A stretch of DNA of 9,113 nucleotides, taken from the NCBI GenBank assembly GCA_946498265.1, contig CAMMNR010000065.1:1-9113 (forward strand), given 5' to 3'. Of this stretch, positions 1 to 5,324 are shown piece after piece (within the stretch, counting starts at the first letter, position 1; every line of letters starts with the position of its first letter). The stretch comes from an uncultured Clostridium sp. (lineage in GTDB: Bacteria; Bacillota; Clostridia; TANB77; CAG-508). The notes beneath the pieces are model-generated. The model saw only the letters and a program-made list of their open reading frames with translations. It had not been told where the DNA came from and ran no database searches. Position numbers and translations under genes: made by a program.

Positions 1-659
1 TAGATGTTGTAATGGGACTAGAAAACAGAATAGTATATGACATAGTAGATGTTGTAGAAGAAAAATGTAAATTAAGACAAGCATTAATAAAAGACAAGAG
101 ATTTAAAGAATTATACCTACTACCAGCCGCACAAACACGAGATAAAAGCGCAGTAAATGAAGAACAGATGAGAAATTTAGTAAATAAACTAAAAGAGGAG
201 TTTGACTATATACTTATAGATTGTCCAGCAGGAATAGAACAAGGATTTAAAAATGCGATTGCAGGAGCAAATCGTGCTATTGTAGTAACAACTGCAGAAA
301 TATCAGCAATAAGAGATGCTGACAGAATAATAGGACTTTTAGAATCATCAGAAATAAAAAATCCAGAATTAGTTATAAACAGAATTAGACCTAATATGGT
401 AAAAAAAGGTGAAATGATGGATGTTGAAGATATTGTTGACTTATTATCAATAGATTTAATAGGAGTAGTTCCAGATGATGAATACATAATAACACAAACA
501 AATAAAGGAGAGCCAGTAATTCAAAACAGAAAAGCACCATCAGGTAAAGCGTACATAGAAATTGCTAAAAGAGTATTAGGAGAAAAGATAGAGGTAACAA
601 TACCTGGAAGAGAAAAAGGATTTTTTGCGAAATTAAAAAGATTATTCAAAAAACAATAA
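1..659 (+). CDS. minD: Septum site-determining ATPase MinD (5' end missing)
   Basis: MinD is a ParA/MinD-family P-loop ATPase. With ATP bound it dimerises on the inner membrane, recruits the division inhibitor MinC, and is released when MinE stimulates hydrolysis. The reading frame is open from base 3 (Asp-Val-Val-Met-Gly-Leu-Glu-Asn), which is the usual MinD sequence about 45-50 residues from the N-terminus. The gene therefore starts upstream of the window, the Walker A loop is not visible, and the ATG at 12 is internal. The visible part holds the Walker B/switch region (YILIDCPAGIE, about nt 207-239). It ends in a basic amphipathic helix, GFFAKLKRLFKKQ, the family's membrane-targeting sequence. 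minE starts 34 bases downstream. The order minD-minE-rodA is a known clostridial arrangement, in which minC normally lies just upstream. Identity is secure; only the N-terminus is lacking. Confidence 0.95.
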   Translation, partial: DVVMGLENRIVYDIVDVVEEKCKLRQALIKDKRFKELYLLPAAQTRDKSAVNEEQMRNLVNKLKEEFDYILIDCPAGIEQGFKNAIAGANRAIVVTTAEISAIRDADRIIGLLESSEIKNPELVINRIRPNMVKKGEMMDVEDIVDLLSIDLIGVVPDDEYIITQTNKGEPVIQNRKAPSGKAYIEIAKRVLGEKIEVTIPGREKGFFAKLKRLFKKQ

Positions 660-693
660 ACAATAACAAAAAATTCGGGGGTAAAAAAGAACA

Positions 694-1272
694 ATGTTTG
701 AAAACATAATGAAATTTTTTAAGAAATTTAATAAAAAACAAGAAAGTGCACCATCAAATTCTAAAGAGGCTGCAAAAGAAAGATTACATTTAGTATTAAT
801 GCAAGATAGAGCAAATGTATCAGCAGATTTCTTAGAGCTTATGAAACAAGAAATAATAGAAGTTATAAAGAAATATATAGATGTAGATGAAAAGGCTATT
901 GATGTAAGATTGACAAATAAAGAAAATGAAGATGGAACAAATGGAGCACCAGCTTTATATGCAAATATACCAATATTGAATATAAAAAATGAAGCAAGGA
1001 AAATAGAAAAGAAAAAGCAAGAAGAAAATCAACAACAAAAAGAAGAAAAGCAAAACAATAACAATCAAGACAAAAAAACAGAAAACAGTAAAGAAGATGG
1101 AAAAAAGGATTTACAAGATAAACAAAAACAAGAAGATAATCAAGAAGATAAAGAACATAATAACGAAAAAAATAAACAAAAAGAAATAAGACAGGAAAAT
1201 CAAAATACAAAACAAACAGAAAATAATGAAGAACAAGAATCAAAAGAAGAAATTAAATCAAAAAATAATTAA
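694..1272 (+). CDS. minE: MinE topological specificity factor with a long charged C-terminal tail
   Basis: MinE stimulates the MinD ATPase and drives MinCD off mid-cell membrane. Residues 1-12 (MFENIMKFFKKF) form the amphipathic membrane-binding helix. Residues about 23-100 are an ordinary MinE core: the anti-MinCD segment (AAKERLHLVLMQDRANVSADF) leads into the dimerisation domain ending PALYANIPILNIK. Ordinary MinE is about 85-90 residues and stops near there. This one runs to 192, adding about 92 residues made almost only of Lys, Glu, Gln, Asn and Asp. The tail has no hydrophobic core, so disorder or single-helix/coiled-coil character is inferred. The frame stays open to a normal TAA, and rodA follows 17 bases on, so the tail is not a readthrough into the next gene. 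A GGGGG tract at 677-681 is the nearest ribosome-binding candidate, with a rather long 12-base spacing. The core assignment is firm; the tail's role is unknown. Confidence 0.92.
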   Translation: MFENIMKFFKKFNKKQESAPSNSKEAAKERLHLVLMQDRANVSADFLELMKQEIIEVIKKYIDVDEKAIDVRLTNKENEDGTNGAPALYANIPILNIKNEARKIEKKKQEENQQQKEEKQNNNNQDKKTENSKEDGKKDLQDKQKQEDNQEDKEHNNEKNKQKEIRQENQNTKQTENNEEQESKEEIKSKNN

Positions 1273-1289
1273 AGAAAAAGAGTGGTTTA

Positions 1290-2024
1290 ATGAGAAAAAG
1301 AGAATTAAAAAATGTAGAATGGAGTTTATTAATAATAGCTATTATATTATCTATAATAGGATTAGTAGCTCTATTTTCAGCAACACAAGAAACTGAATAT
1401 GATGAATTTTATAAACAATGTATATGGCTAGGAATAAGCTTAGTGGTCATGATAATTGTTATGTTAGTAGATTATGAAACAATCATAAAATTATCTCCAA
1501 TATTTTATGGAAGTTTCATAATTTTACTTATTGCAGTACTGTTCACATCACCAGTTAATGGAGCGACCAGTTGGTTTGATATAGGAGCATTTTCTTTCCA
1601 ACCAGGAGAATTTGCAAAAGTATTTGTAATATTATTTTTAGCATATGTAATTTCCAAAATCCAAAGTAGGAATAAATCTGAAATAAACAGACCGACAAAA
1701 CTATTAATAATTGGAGCAGTAGTGCTAGTACCAGTTATATTAATAATAAGACAACCAGACTATGGAACAGCAGCAGCATACATAATGGCAACGATATTCA
1801 TGTTAATAACAGCAGGAATAGATAAAAAATATATAATAGGAAGTATACTTCTAGTAGTAATATTAGTACCTGTAATGTATAATTTCATATTACCAGAACA
1901 TGCTAAACAAAGAATAGACATATTCTTACACCCAGAATCAGACCCAAGAGGAGCAGGATATAATATCATACAATCAGAATTAGCAATAGGAGCAGGTCGG
2001 ACTAACAGGAATGGGGCTACTTAA
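1290..2024 (+). CDS. rodA: RodA/FtsW-family glycosyltransferase, N-terminal fragment (frameshifted gene)
   Basis: This is the first two thirds of a SEDS-family (RodA/FtsW/SpoVE) integral membrane glycosyltransferase, which polymerises lipid II into glycan strands with a class B PBP. The 244-residue frame contains about seven hydrophobic membrane segments. It shows the family motifs GATSWFDIGAFSFQPGEFAKV (about residues 91-111, starting from G91), RQPDYGTA with the conserved catalytic-type Asp, and HPESDPRGAGYNIIQSELAIGAG. After that motif the frame drifts into RTNRNGAT and stops. The normal continuation (GLTGMGLLKGNQTQLGFL) lies one base away in the next frame. RodA rather than FtsW is chosen because rodA commonly follows minCDE in Clostridia; the sequence alone would also allow FtsW or SpoVE. 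It probably forms one gene with 2011-2400, about 369 residues if corrected, a normal family length. Whether the cell makes a functional protein depends on whether the extra base is real. Confidence 0.88.
   Translation: MRKRELKNVEWSLLIIAIILSIIGLVALFSATQETEYDEFYKQCIWLGISLVVMIIVMLVDYETIIKLSPIFYGSFIILLIAVLFTSPVNGATSWFDIGAFSFQPGEFAKVFVILFLAYVISKIQSRNKSEINRPTKLLIIGAVVLVPVILIIRQPDYGTAAAYIMATIFMLITAGIDKKYIIGSILLVVILVPVMYNFILPEHAKQRIDIFLHPESDPRGAGYNIIQSELAIGAGRTNRNGAT
1995..2001 (+). other. Single-base frameshift site in rodA
   Basis: The bases read GGT C GGA. Dropping the C at 1998 gives Ala-Gly-Gly-Leu-Thr-Gly-Met and joins the two rodA frames with the family motif AIGAGGLTGMGLLKGNQTQ intact. The change is thus a one-base insertion relative to the ancestral gene. 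It does not lie in a homopolymer run, so the usual sequencing-slip explanation is weak. The extra base also creates CGG, which looks like a rare Arg codon in this AGA-using genome. Confidence 0.85.
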
Positions 2025-2400
2025 AGGAAATCAAACACAATTAGGATTTTTATACCCAAAAACAACAGACTTTATATTTGCAGTAATTGGAGAAGAAATG
2101 GGATTCATTGTAGCATGTGCACTAATAATACTGTATGTTTTATTAATAACCAAATGTCTATATGTAGCTAAAACTGCTAAAGATGAAACAGGAAAATTAA
2201 TAGCGTCGGGAATTACAGGAGTATTTCTATTTCATATGCTAGAAAATATAGGAATGGTAATGGGATTATTACCTATTACAGGAGTTCCACTTCTATTTGT
2301 AAGTTATGGAGGAAGCTCATTAATTACGAGTTTCATATGTATAGGACTGTTATTAAATATAAGCAGTAAGAGACAAAAAACAATATTTGTAGCAAATTAG
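2011..2400 (+). CDS. rodA: RodA/FtsW-family glycosyltransferase, C-terminal fragment (frameshifted gene)
   Basis: This frame is the last third of the same SEDS-family protein. It carries the highly conserved TDFIFAVIGEEMGFI segment and the C-terminal motif ITGVPLLFVSYGGSS, followed by a final membrane segment. In intact homologues these residues come directly after the GYxxIQS...AIGxG motif that ends the upstream fragment. The ATG at 2011 is therefore best read as an internal Met (GLTGMGLL), not a true start. No convincing ribosome-binding site precedes it, although a GGA run at 2008-2010 and translational coupling with the overlapping upstream stop (2022-2024) cannot be excluded. The stop TAG at 2398-2400 overlaps the AGGAG ribosome-binding site of the next gene, which implies tight coupling. 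An isolated fragment with three membrane segments would not be expected to have polymerase activity. Confidence 0.87.
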   Translation: MGLLKGNQTQLGFLYPKTTDFIFAVIGEEMGFIVACALIILYVLLITKCLYVAKTAKDETGKLIASGITGVFLFHMLENIGMVMGLLPITGVPLLFVSYGGSSLITSFICIGLLLNISSKRQKTIFVAN

Positions 2401-2408
2401 GAGTTATA

Positions 2409-3374
2409 ATGGGATATATAAAAAAATTAAAAATAGGAAATGTAGAATTAGAAAATAATTTAATATTAGCTCCAATGGCAGGTGTAACAAACCTGCCTTT
2501 TAGAACTGTGTGTAAAGATCTGGGAGCAGGAATGGTATGTACAGAAATGGCAAGTTCTAGAGCAATGTTTCATAATGACCAAAAAACAAAAAGATTATTA
2601 AATACAGAAGGAGAAAAAAGACCAATAAGTTTCCAGATTTTTGGTAGTGATGAAGAGACAATGGGATATGCAGCAAATAAGATAAGTGAAATGGCAGACA
2701 TAATAGATATAAATATGGGATGTCCAGCACCAAAAGTAGTGAAAAATGGAGATGGTAGTAAATTATTATTAGACTTAGAAAAAGCTAAAATGATAATAAG
2801 GGCAGTAATAAAAAAATCAAAAGTTCCTGTTACTTTAAAAATTAGAACTGGTTGGGATAAAGACCATATAGTAGCAACAGAAATTGCAAAAATAGCAGAA
2901 AGCGAAGGAATATCAGCAATAACAGTACATGGTAGAACAAGGTCAGAATACTACACAGGGAAAGCAAATTTAGAAATTATAAAACAAGTAAAAGAAACAG
3001 TAAAAATACCAGTAATAGGAAATGGTGATGTAGTAGATGAAAAATCTGCACTTAAAATGTTTGAATATACAGGTGTAGATGGAATTATGATAGGAAGAGG
3101 AAGTTTTGGAAATCCATGGATATTTAAACAGATTTTAACATATTTAGAAACTGGGAAAATCTTAGAAAAGCCATCAAATGAGGAAAAATTAAAAATAATA
3201 AAAAAACAAATTGAATTAGCTGTTAAAGAAAAAGGAGATATAGCAATTAAAGAATTAAGAAAACATATGTCTTGGTATACAAAAAATATGAAAAATTCAA
3301 GTGAATTTAGAAATTATATTAATACAATTGAAGATAAAGATTTATTAATTGAAAAATTAGAAGAATTTTTTTAG
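2409..3374 (+). CDS. dusB: tRNA-dihydrouridine synthase, DusB type
   Basis: Dus enzymes are FMN-dependent and use NADPH to reduce uridines in the tRNA D-loop to dihydrouridine. The 321-residue protein has normal family length. It opens with LAPMAGVTNLPFR (residues 20-32), the FMN phosphate/ring-binding start of the TIM barrel. The catalytic Cys is C105 in INMGCPAPKVVKNGDGS. K144 in TLKIRTGWD and H174 in TVHGRTR are the expected flavin and RNA contacts. GNGD (204-207) and IGRG (228-231) bind the FMN phosphate. The C-terminal 80 residues form the usual helical tRNA-binding domain. The ATG at 2409 is supported by AGGAG at 2399-2403, which overlaps the rodA stop. It is the last gene of the minD-minE-rodA run. 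In other Clostridia mgsA is often found after rodA, so dus here is a local difference. The DusB subgroup is judged by motif resemblance only. Confidence 0.93.
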   Translation: MGYIKKLKIGNVELENNLILAPMAGVTNLPFRTVCKDLGAGMVCTEMASSRAMFHNDQKTKRLLNTEGEKRPISFQIFGSDEETMGYAANKISEMADIIDINMGCPAPKVVKNGDGSKLLLDLEKAKMIIRAVIKKSKVPVTLKIRTGWDKDHIVATEIAKIAESEGISAITVHGRTRSEYYTGKANLEIIKQVKETVKIPVIGNGDVVDEKSALKMFEYTGVDGIMIGRGSFGNPWIFKQILTYLETGKILEKPSNEEKLKIIKKQIELAVKEKGDIAIKELRKHMSWYTKNMKNSSEFRNYINTIEDKDLLIEKLEEFF

Positions 3375-3392
3375 ATTTATAAAAAATAAATT

Positions 3393-3435
3393 AAATTCAG
3401 AAAAATACTATATTATATAGTATTTTTCTGAATTT
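3393..3435 (+). terminator. Hairpin terminator candidate after dus
   Basis: A perfect 20-bp inverted repeat (3393-3412 with 3416-3435) flanks a 3-base loop, starting 18 bases after the dus stop. The stem is AT-rich and its 3' arm contains TATTTTT. A T-rich tail follows on the opposite strand, so it could act in both directions. It is the natural end of the minD-dus transcript. It lacks the GC-rich stem of a textbook intrinsic terminator. Confidence 0.55.
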
Positions 3436-3623
3436 CACAAAGTATTTATTAAAACAAAAAATCTTCTGACTAAAAATTCTAAAACTGGTAATAATATTAT
3501 TAGTCACAAAGGTAAAATTAATAACTAAAAAACGACAGATTACATACTATATTATAAGTAAAATTAATAAATTATTAGTTTTACAAGAACAAAAAAATAC
3601 CTAGTTGACGATATAATAATATT

Positions 3624-3628
3624 AGGAG
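3624..3628 (+). promoter_or_regulatory. Ribosome-binding site that sets the mazF start
   Basis: AGGAG lies 8 bases before the ATG at 3637. The alternative in-frame GTG at 3628 overlaps this site and cannot use it, so ATG 3637 is preferred. Confidence 0.8.
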
Positions 3629-3636
3629 TGAAAAAT

Positions 3637-3987
3637 ATGCAAATAAAAAGAGGCGATATGTTTTATGCAGATTTAAGCCCAGTAGTAGGATCAGAGCAAG
3701 GGGGAATAAGACCAGTTCTAATTATACAAAATGACTTAGGAAACAAATATAGTCCAACAGTTATAGCAGCAGCAATAACATCACAAACAAGTAAAACAAA
3801 ATTGCCCACACATATAGAAATCGACTCAGAATCATGCGGATTAAAAAATAATTCAATAGTTTTAGCAGAACAAATTAGAACAATTGACAAAAGTAGATTA
3901 AAAGAAAGAATAGGGCATATTGATGATGAAGAAATAATAAATAAAGTAAATAATGCACTAGGAGTAAGTTTTGGATTAGAAGAATAA
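3637..3987 (+). CDS. ndoA: MazF/EndoA-type mRNA endoribonuclease toxin
   Basis: MazF (NdoA/EndoA in Bacillus) is a sequence-specific, ribosome-independent endoribonuclease that cuts single-stranded mRNA and arrests growth unless bound by a MazE-type antitoxin. From ATG 3637 the protein is 116 residues, the usual length for the Bacillus EndoA group. It matches that group closely through RGDMFYADLSPVVGSEQGGIRP and the later AEQIRTIDKSRL. The catalytic pair is present as R25 and T48. A nine-base-longer GTG start at 3628 is rejected because it overlaps the ribosome-binding site. In relatives the antitoxin gene sits immediately upstream; here the 262 bases between dus and mazF contain no ATG after the dus hairpin and no antitoxin-like frame. 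Downstream it converges with the HD-GYP gene. I found no convincing promoter: a TATAAT at 3612-3617 lacks a matching -35 and would start inside the ribosome-binding site. Activity looks intact from residues; regulation is unclear. Confidence 0.93.
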   Translation: MQIKRGDMFYADLSPVVGSEQGGIRPVLIIQNDLGNKYSPTVIAAAITSQTSKTKLPTHIEIDSESCGLKNNSIVLAEQIRTIDKSRLKERIGHIDDEEIINKVNNALGVSFGLEE

Positions 3988-4065
3988 GGTAAATTAACCT
4001 TTTGGTATACGGAAAAATCTTAAATATATTCAAGAGAAGAGCAGATTTTTTCTATGAAATTAATA

Positions 4066-4100
4066 AAATCCTATAAAGAAGAAATTTTTTTATAGGATTT
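4066..4100 (-). terminator. Hairpin terminator between convergent mazF and the HD-GYP gene
   Basis: A perfect 12-bp inverted repeat (4066-4077 with 4089-4100) encloses an 11-base loop, starting 11 bases past the HD-GYP stop. Read leftward, the stem is followed by a T-rich run (about 4055-4065), so it fits best as the terminator of the minus-strand gene. It may also stop mazF transcription, but no T-run follows it on the plus strand. Confidence 0.6.
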
Positions 4101-4110
4101 AAAATATTAA

Positions 4111-5058
4111 TTAAACTCTCAAAGTCTTAATTACTTTTATTTCATGATATAAATTATCAATTATTGCTTTTCTTGTCTTATAAGCATTTTTATATTCTTC
4201 ATACAAATGTTGGTAATTATCAACAGTTTCAGGACCTTTTAAAAGAATTTTAATACCATCTAAATAATAATTTTTCTTTTTTTCTGTTTTAGCATTTTCC
4301 ATCTTAATTCTATAATTTTCTATTTCTTTAAATCTTTTTATTTCAGTTTTTAAATCTTTTAAATAATTTAAAGTACAATAAATTTCATATTCAATATCAT
4401 CAATAACAACTTTAAACAAAGTTCTAACAATAAGTGGATTGTTTTTTCCATATCTAGCATTTTCAGCAACTTGACTAAGTGCGTGAGATTTTGAAGCATC
4501 TTCAGTAGGCTTTGTATTTTCAATCAAGATTTTTAAAGTATCAGAAATTCCAATATGAGACTTATATTGTCTTTTACTAACAATAGCATCATATTCATCA
4601 GCTACACGAATAATTTGTCCCTCATAAGGTATATCTTTTTTAGATAATCCTTTAGGATAGCCAGTACCGTTCAATGCTTCATGATGATATATAGGACCTG
4701 CCGCATAAGGTCTTAATTTTTCATCTTTCATACACATTTCATATCCTAAAGTAGTATGTGTTTTCATTATTTCATATTCTTCATCAGTCAATTTACCTGG
4801 TTTTTGTAAAATCTCAGGAGGAATAAACATTTTTCCAATATCATGCAAATATGCACAAATAGTACAATATTCTGTAAACCCTCTATTACAATGCAAATAC
4901 TCACATATACGACATGTTAAACTAGCAACATTTTCACAATGTTTTCTTGTAAAAACATCTAAACTATCTAACAAATTTAGTTGATATTGCATAGTTTTAT
5001 CTAAATTATATGATTTTAAACTTGTCTTATCATAAAAATCAAATACGTAATCTTTCAT
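4111..5058 (-). CDS. HD-GYP-family phosphodiesterase, cysteine-rich, no recognised sensor domain
   Basis: HD-GYP proteins are metal-dependent phosphodiesterases, most of which degrade cyclic di-GMP. The expected ligands are all present in this 315-residue protein: H40, the HDIGK motif (H72, D73, K76), H101, H125-H126 and D154 in RVADEYDAIVSKRQYK. The GYP signature reads HHEALNGTGYPKGL (125-138), with Asn130 where Asp is typical. Six cysteines (C41, C49, C52, C57, C65, C68) crowd the segment between the first metal His and HD, including two CxxC pairs. Residues about 170-315 do not follow the usual end of the domain; they are charged, probably helical, and include an insertion with a DIEYEIY strand-like stretch. 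No N-terminal receiver, PAS, GAF or membrane segment is seen; only about 25 residues precede the domain. GGAGG at 5063-5067 sits 4 bases before the start codon. It is convergent with mazF and divergent from aspS. Substrate is inferred from family. Confidence 0.87.
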   Translation of the reverse strand: MKDYVFDFYDKTSLKSYNLDKTMQYQLNLLDSLDVFTRKHCENVASLTCRICEYLHCNRGFTEYCTICAYLHDIGKMFIPPEILQKPGKLTDEEYEIMKTHTTLGYEMCMKDEKLRPYAAGPIYHHEALNGTGYPKGLSKKDIPYEGQIIRVADEYDAIVSKRQYKSHIGISDTLKILIENTKPTEDASKSHALSQVAENARYGKNNPLIVRTLFKVVIDDIEYEIYCTLNYLKDLKTEIKRFKEIENYRIKMENAKTEKKKNYYLDGIKILLKGPETVDNYQHLYEEYKNAYKTRKAIIDNLYHEIKVIKTLRV

Positions 5059-5133
5059 AAATCCTCCATTCGAGCAATTTTATGCTCTAACAAAATTCTA
5101 TTAAAAAACTATAAATCAAATCCATCTAATTTA

Positions 5134-5162
5134 ATATTAACATTAATTTAGTTTAATTACAA
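5134..5162 (-). promoter_or_regulatory. Candidate promoter for the HD-GYP gene
   Basis: Read leftward, TTGTAA (5157-5162) is separated by 17 bases from TAATAT (5134-5139), with TG one base upstream of the -10. The -35 lies inside the left arm of the inverted repeat at 5155-5187. The leader would be about 70 bases and contains a small GAGCA/TGCTC hairpin just before the ribosome-binding site. AT-rich DNA produces such matches by chance, so this is tentative. Confidence 0.45.
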
Positions 5163-5187
5163 TATTTACTTAAATAATATTGTAATT
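5155..5187. repeat. 12-bp perfect inverted repeat between divergent genes (operator-like)
   Basis: AATTACAATATT at 5155-5166 is repeated in inverse at 5176-5187 with a 9-base spacer. Its position between two divergently transcribed genes, with a -35-like TTGTAA in each arm reading outward, resembles an operator for a dimeric regulator. No regulator gene is adjacent. It could alternatively form a hairpin, but no gene ends here that would need a terminator. Confidence 0.5.
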
Positions 5188-5208
5188 TTAAAAAATAAAT
5201 GATATTAA
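5180..5208 (+). promoter_or_regulatory. Candidate distal promoter toward aspS
   Basis: TTGTAA (5180-5185), a 17-base spacer and TATTAA (5203-5208) with TG one base upstream mirror the leftward promoter across the inverted repeat. The -10 match is only moderate, so confidence is low. A transcript from here would have a leader of roughly 110 bases. Confidence 0.3.
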
Positions 5209-5261
5209 TATAGAAAAATCAAATAATATAGATAAAAAGAAAGAAGTTACTAATAAAATCA

Positions 5262-5290
5262 TTGATATTTAAACAAAAATGTGATATTAT
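5262..5290 (+). promoter_or_regulatory. Promoter for aspS-mnmA
   Basis: TTGATA (5262-5267), a 17-base spacer and TATTAT (5285-5290) with an extended -10 TG at 5282-5283 make a good housekeeping-sigma promoter. Transcription would start near 5297, giving a leader of about 30 bases. That leaves no room for a T-box, the common control device of aminoacyl-tRNA synthetase genes in Firmicutes. Confidence 0.7.
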
Positions 5291-5312
5291 AAAAGAACTA
5301 TTTTAGATAAAT

Positions 5313-5317
5313 GGGGG
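5313..5317 (+). promoter_or_regulatory. Ribosome-binding site that sets the aspS start
   Basis: GGGGG ends 7 bases before ATG 5325 but only 1 base before the alternative in-frame ATG 5319. The spacing favours 5325. Confidence 0.6.
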
Positions 5318-5324
5318 AATGAGT

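Noticed and set aside
12..14. ATG 12 as the minD start
   Set aside because: The frame is open to the left edge and reads the conserved DVV before this Met, and the Walker A region is still missing; the Met is internal.
1..56. Direct repeat TAGATGTTGTA at 1-11 and 46-56
   Set aside because: Both copies encode Asp-Val-Val in MinD with the same preferred codons; this is protein sequence, not a DNA repeat.
896..1243. Minus-strand open frame rich in Leu, Phe and Tyr opposite minE
   Set aside because: It is the complement of the A-rich MinE tail and has no plausible start context or recognisable domain.
3512..3584. Direct repeat GTAAAATTAATAA (3512-3524, 3558-3570) with a nearby imperfect inverted copy (3572-3584)
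   Set aside because: It is low-complexity AT-rich sequence; 13-base matches of this composition are weak evidence, and no array or structured RNA could be built from it.
3605..3622. TTGACG and TATAAT near mazF as a promoter
   Set aside because: The two elements are only one base apart, each lacks a partner at proper spacing, and a start from TATAAT would fall within the ribosome-binding site.
4013..4050. Hairpin AAAAATCT/AGATTTTT as a mazF terminator
   Set aside because: It has only 8 pairs, nearly all A-T, with a 22-base loop; it is possible but much weaker than the hairpin at 4066-4100.
5072..5087. GAGCA/TGCTC hairpin before the HD-GYP ribosome-binding site
   Set aside because: A 5-bp stem with a 6-base loop is too small to claim as a regulatory structure.
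5188..5324. T-box riboswitch upstream of aspS
   Set aside because: There is no T-box-like conserved core and no terminator/antiterminator pair, and the leader is too short from either candidate promoter.
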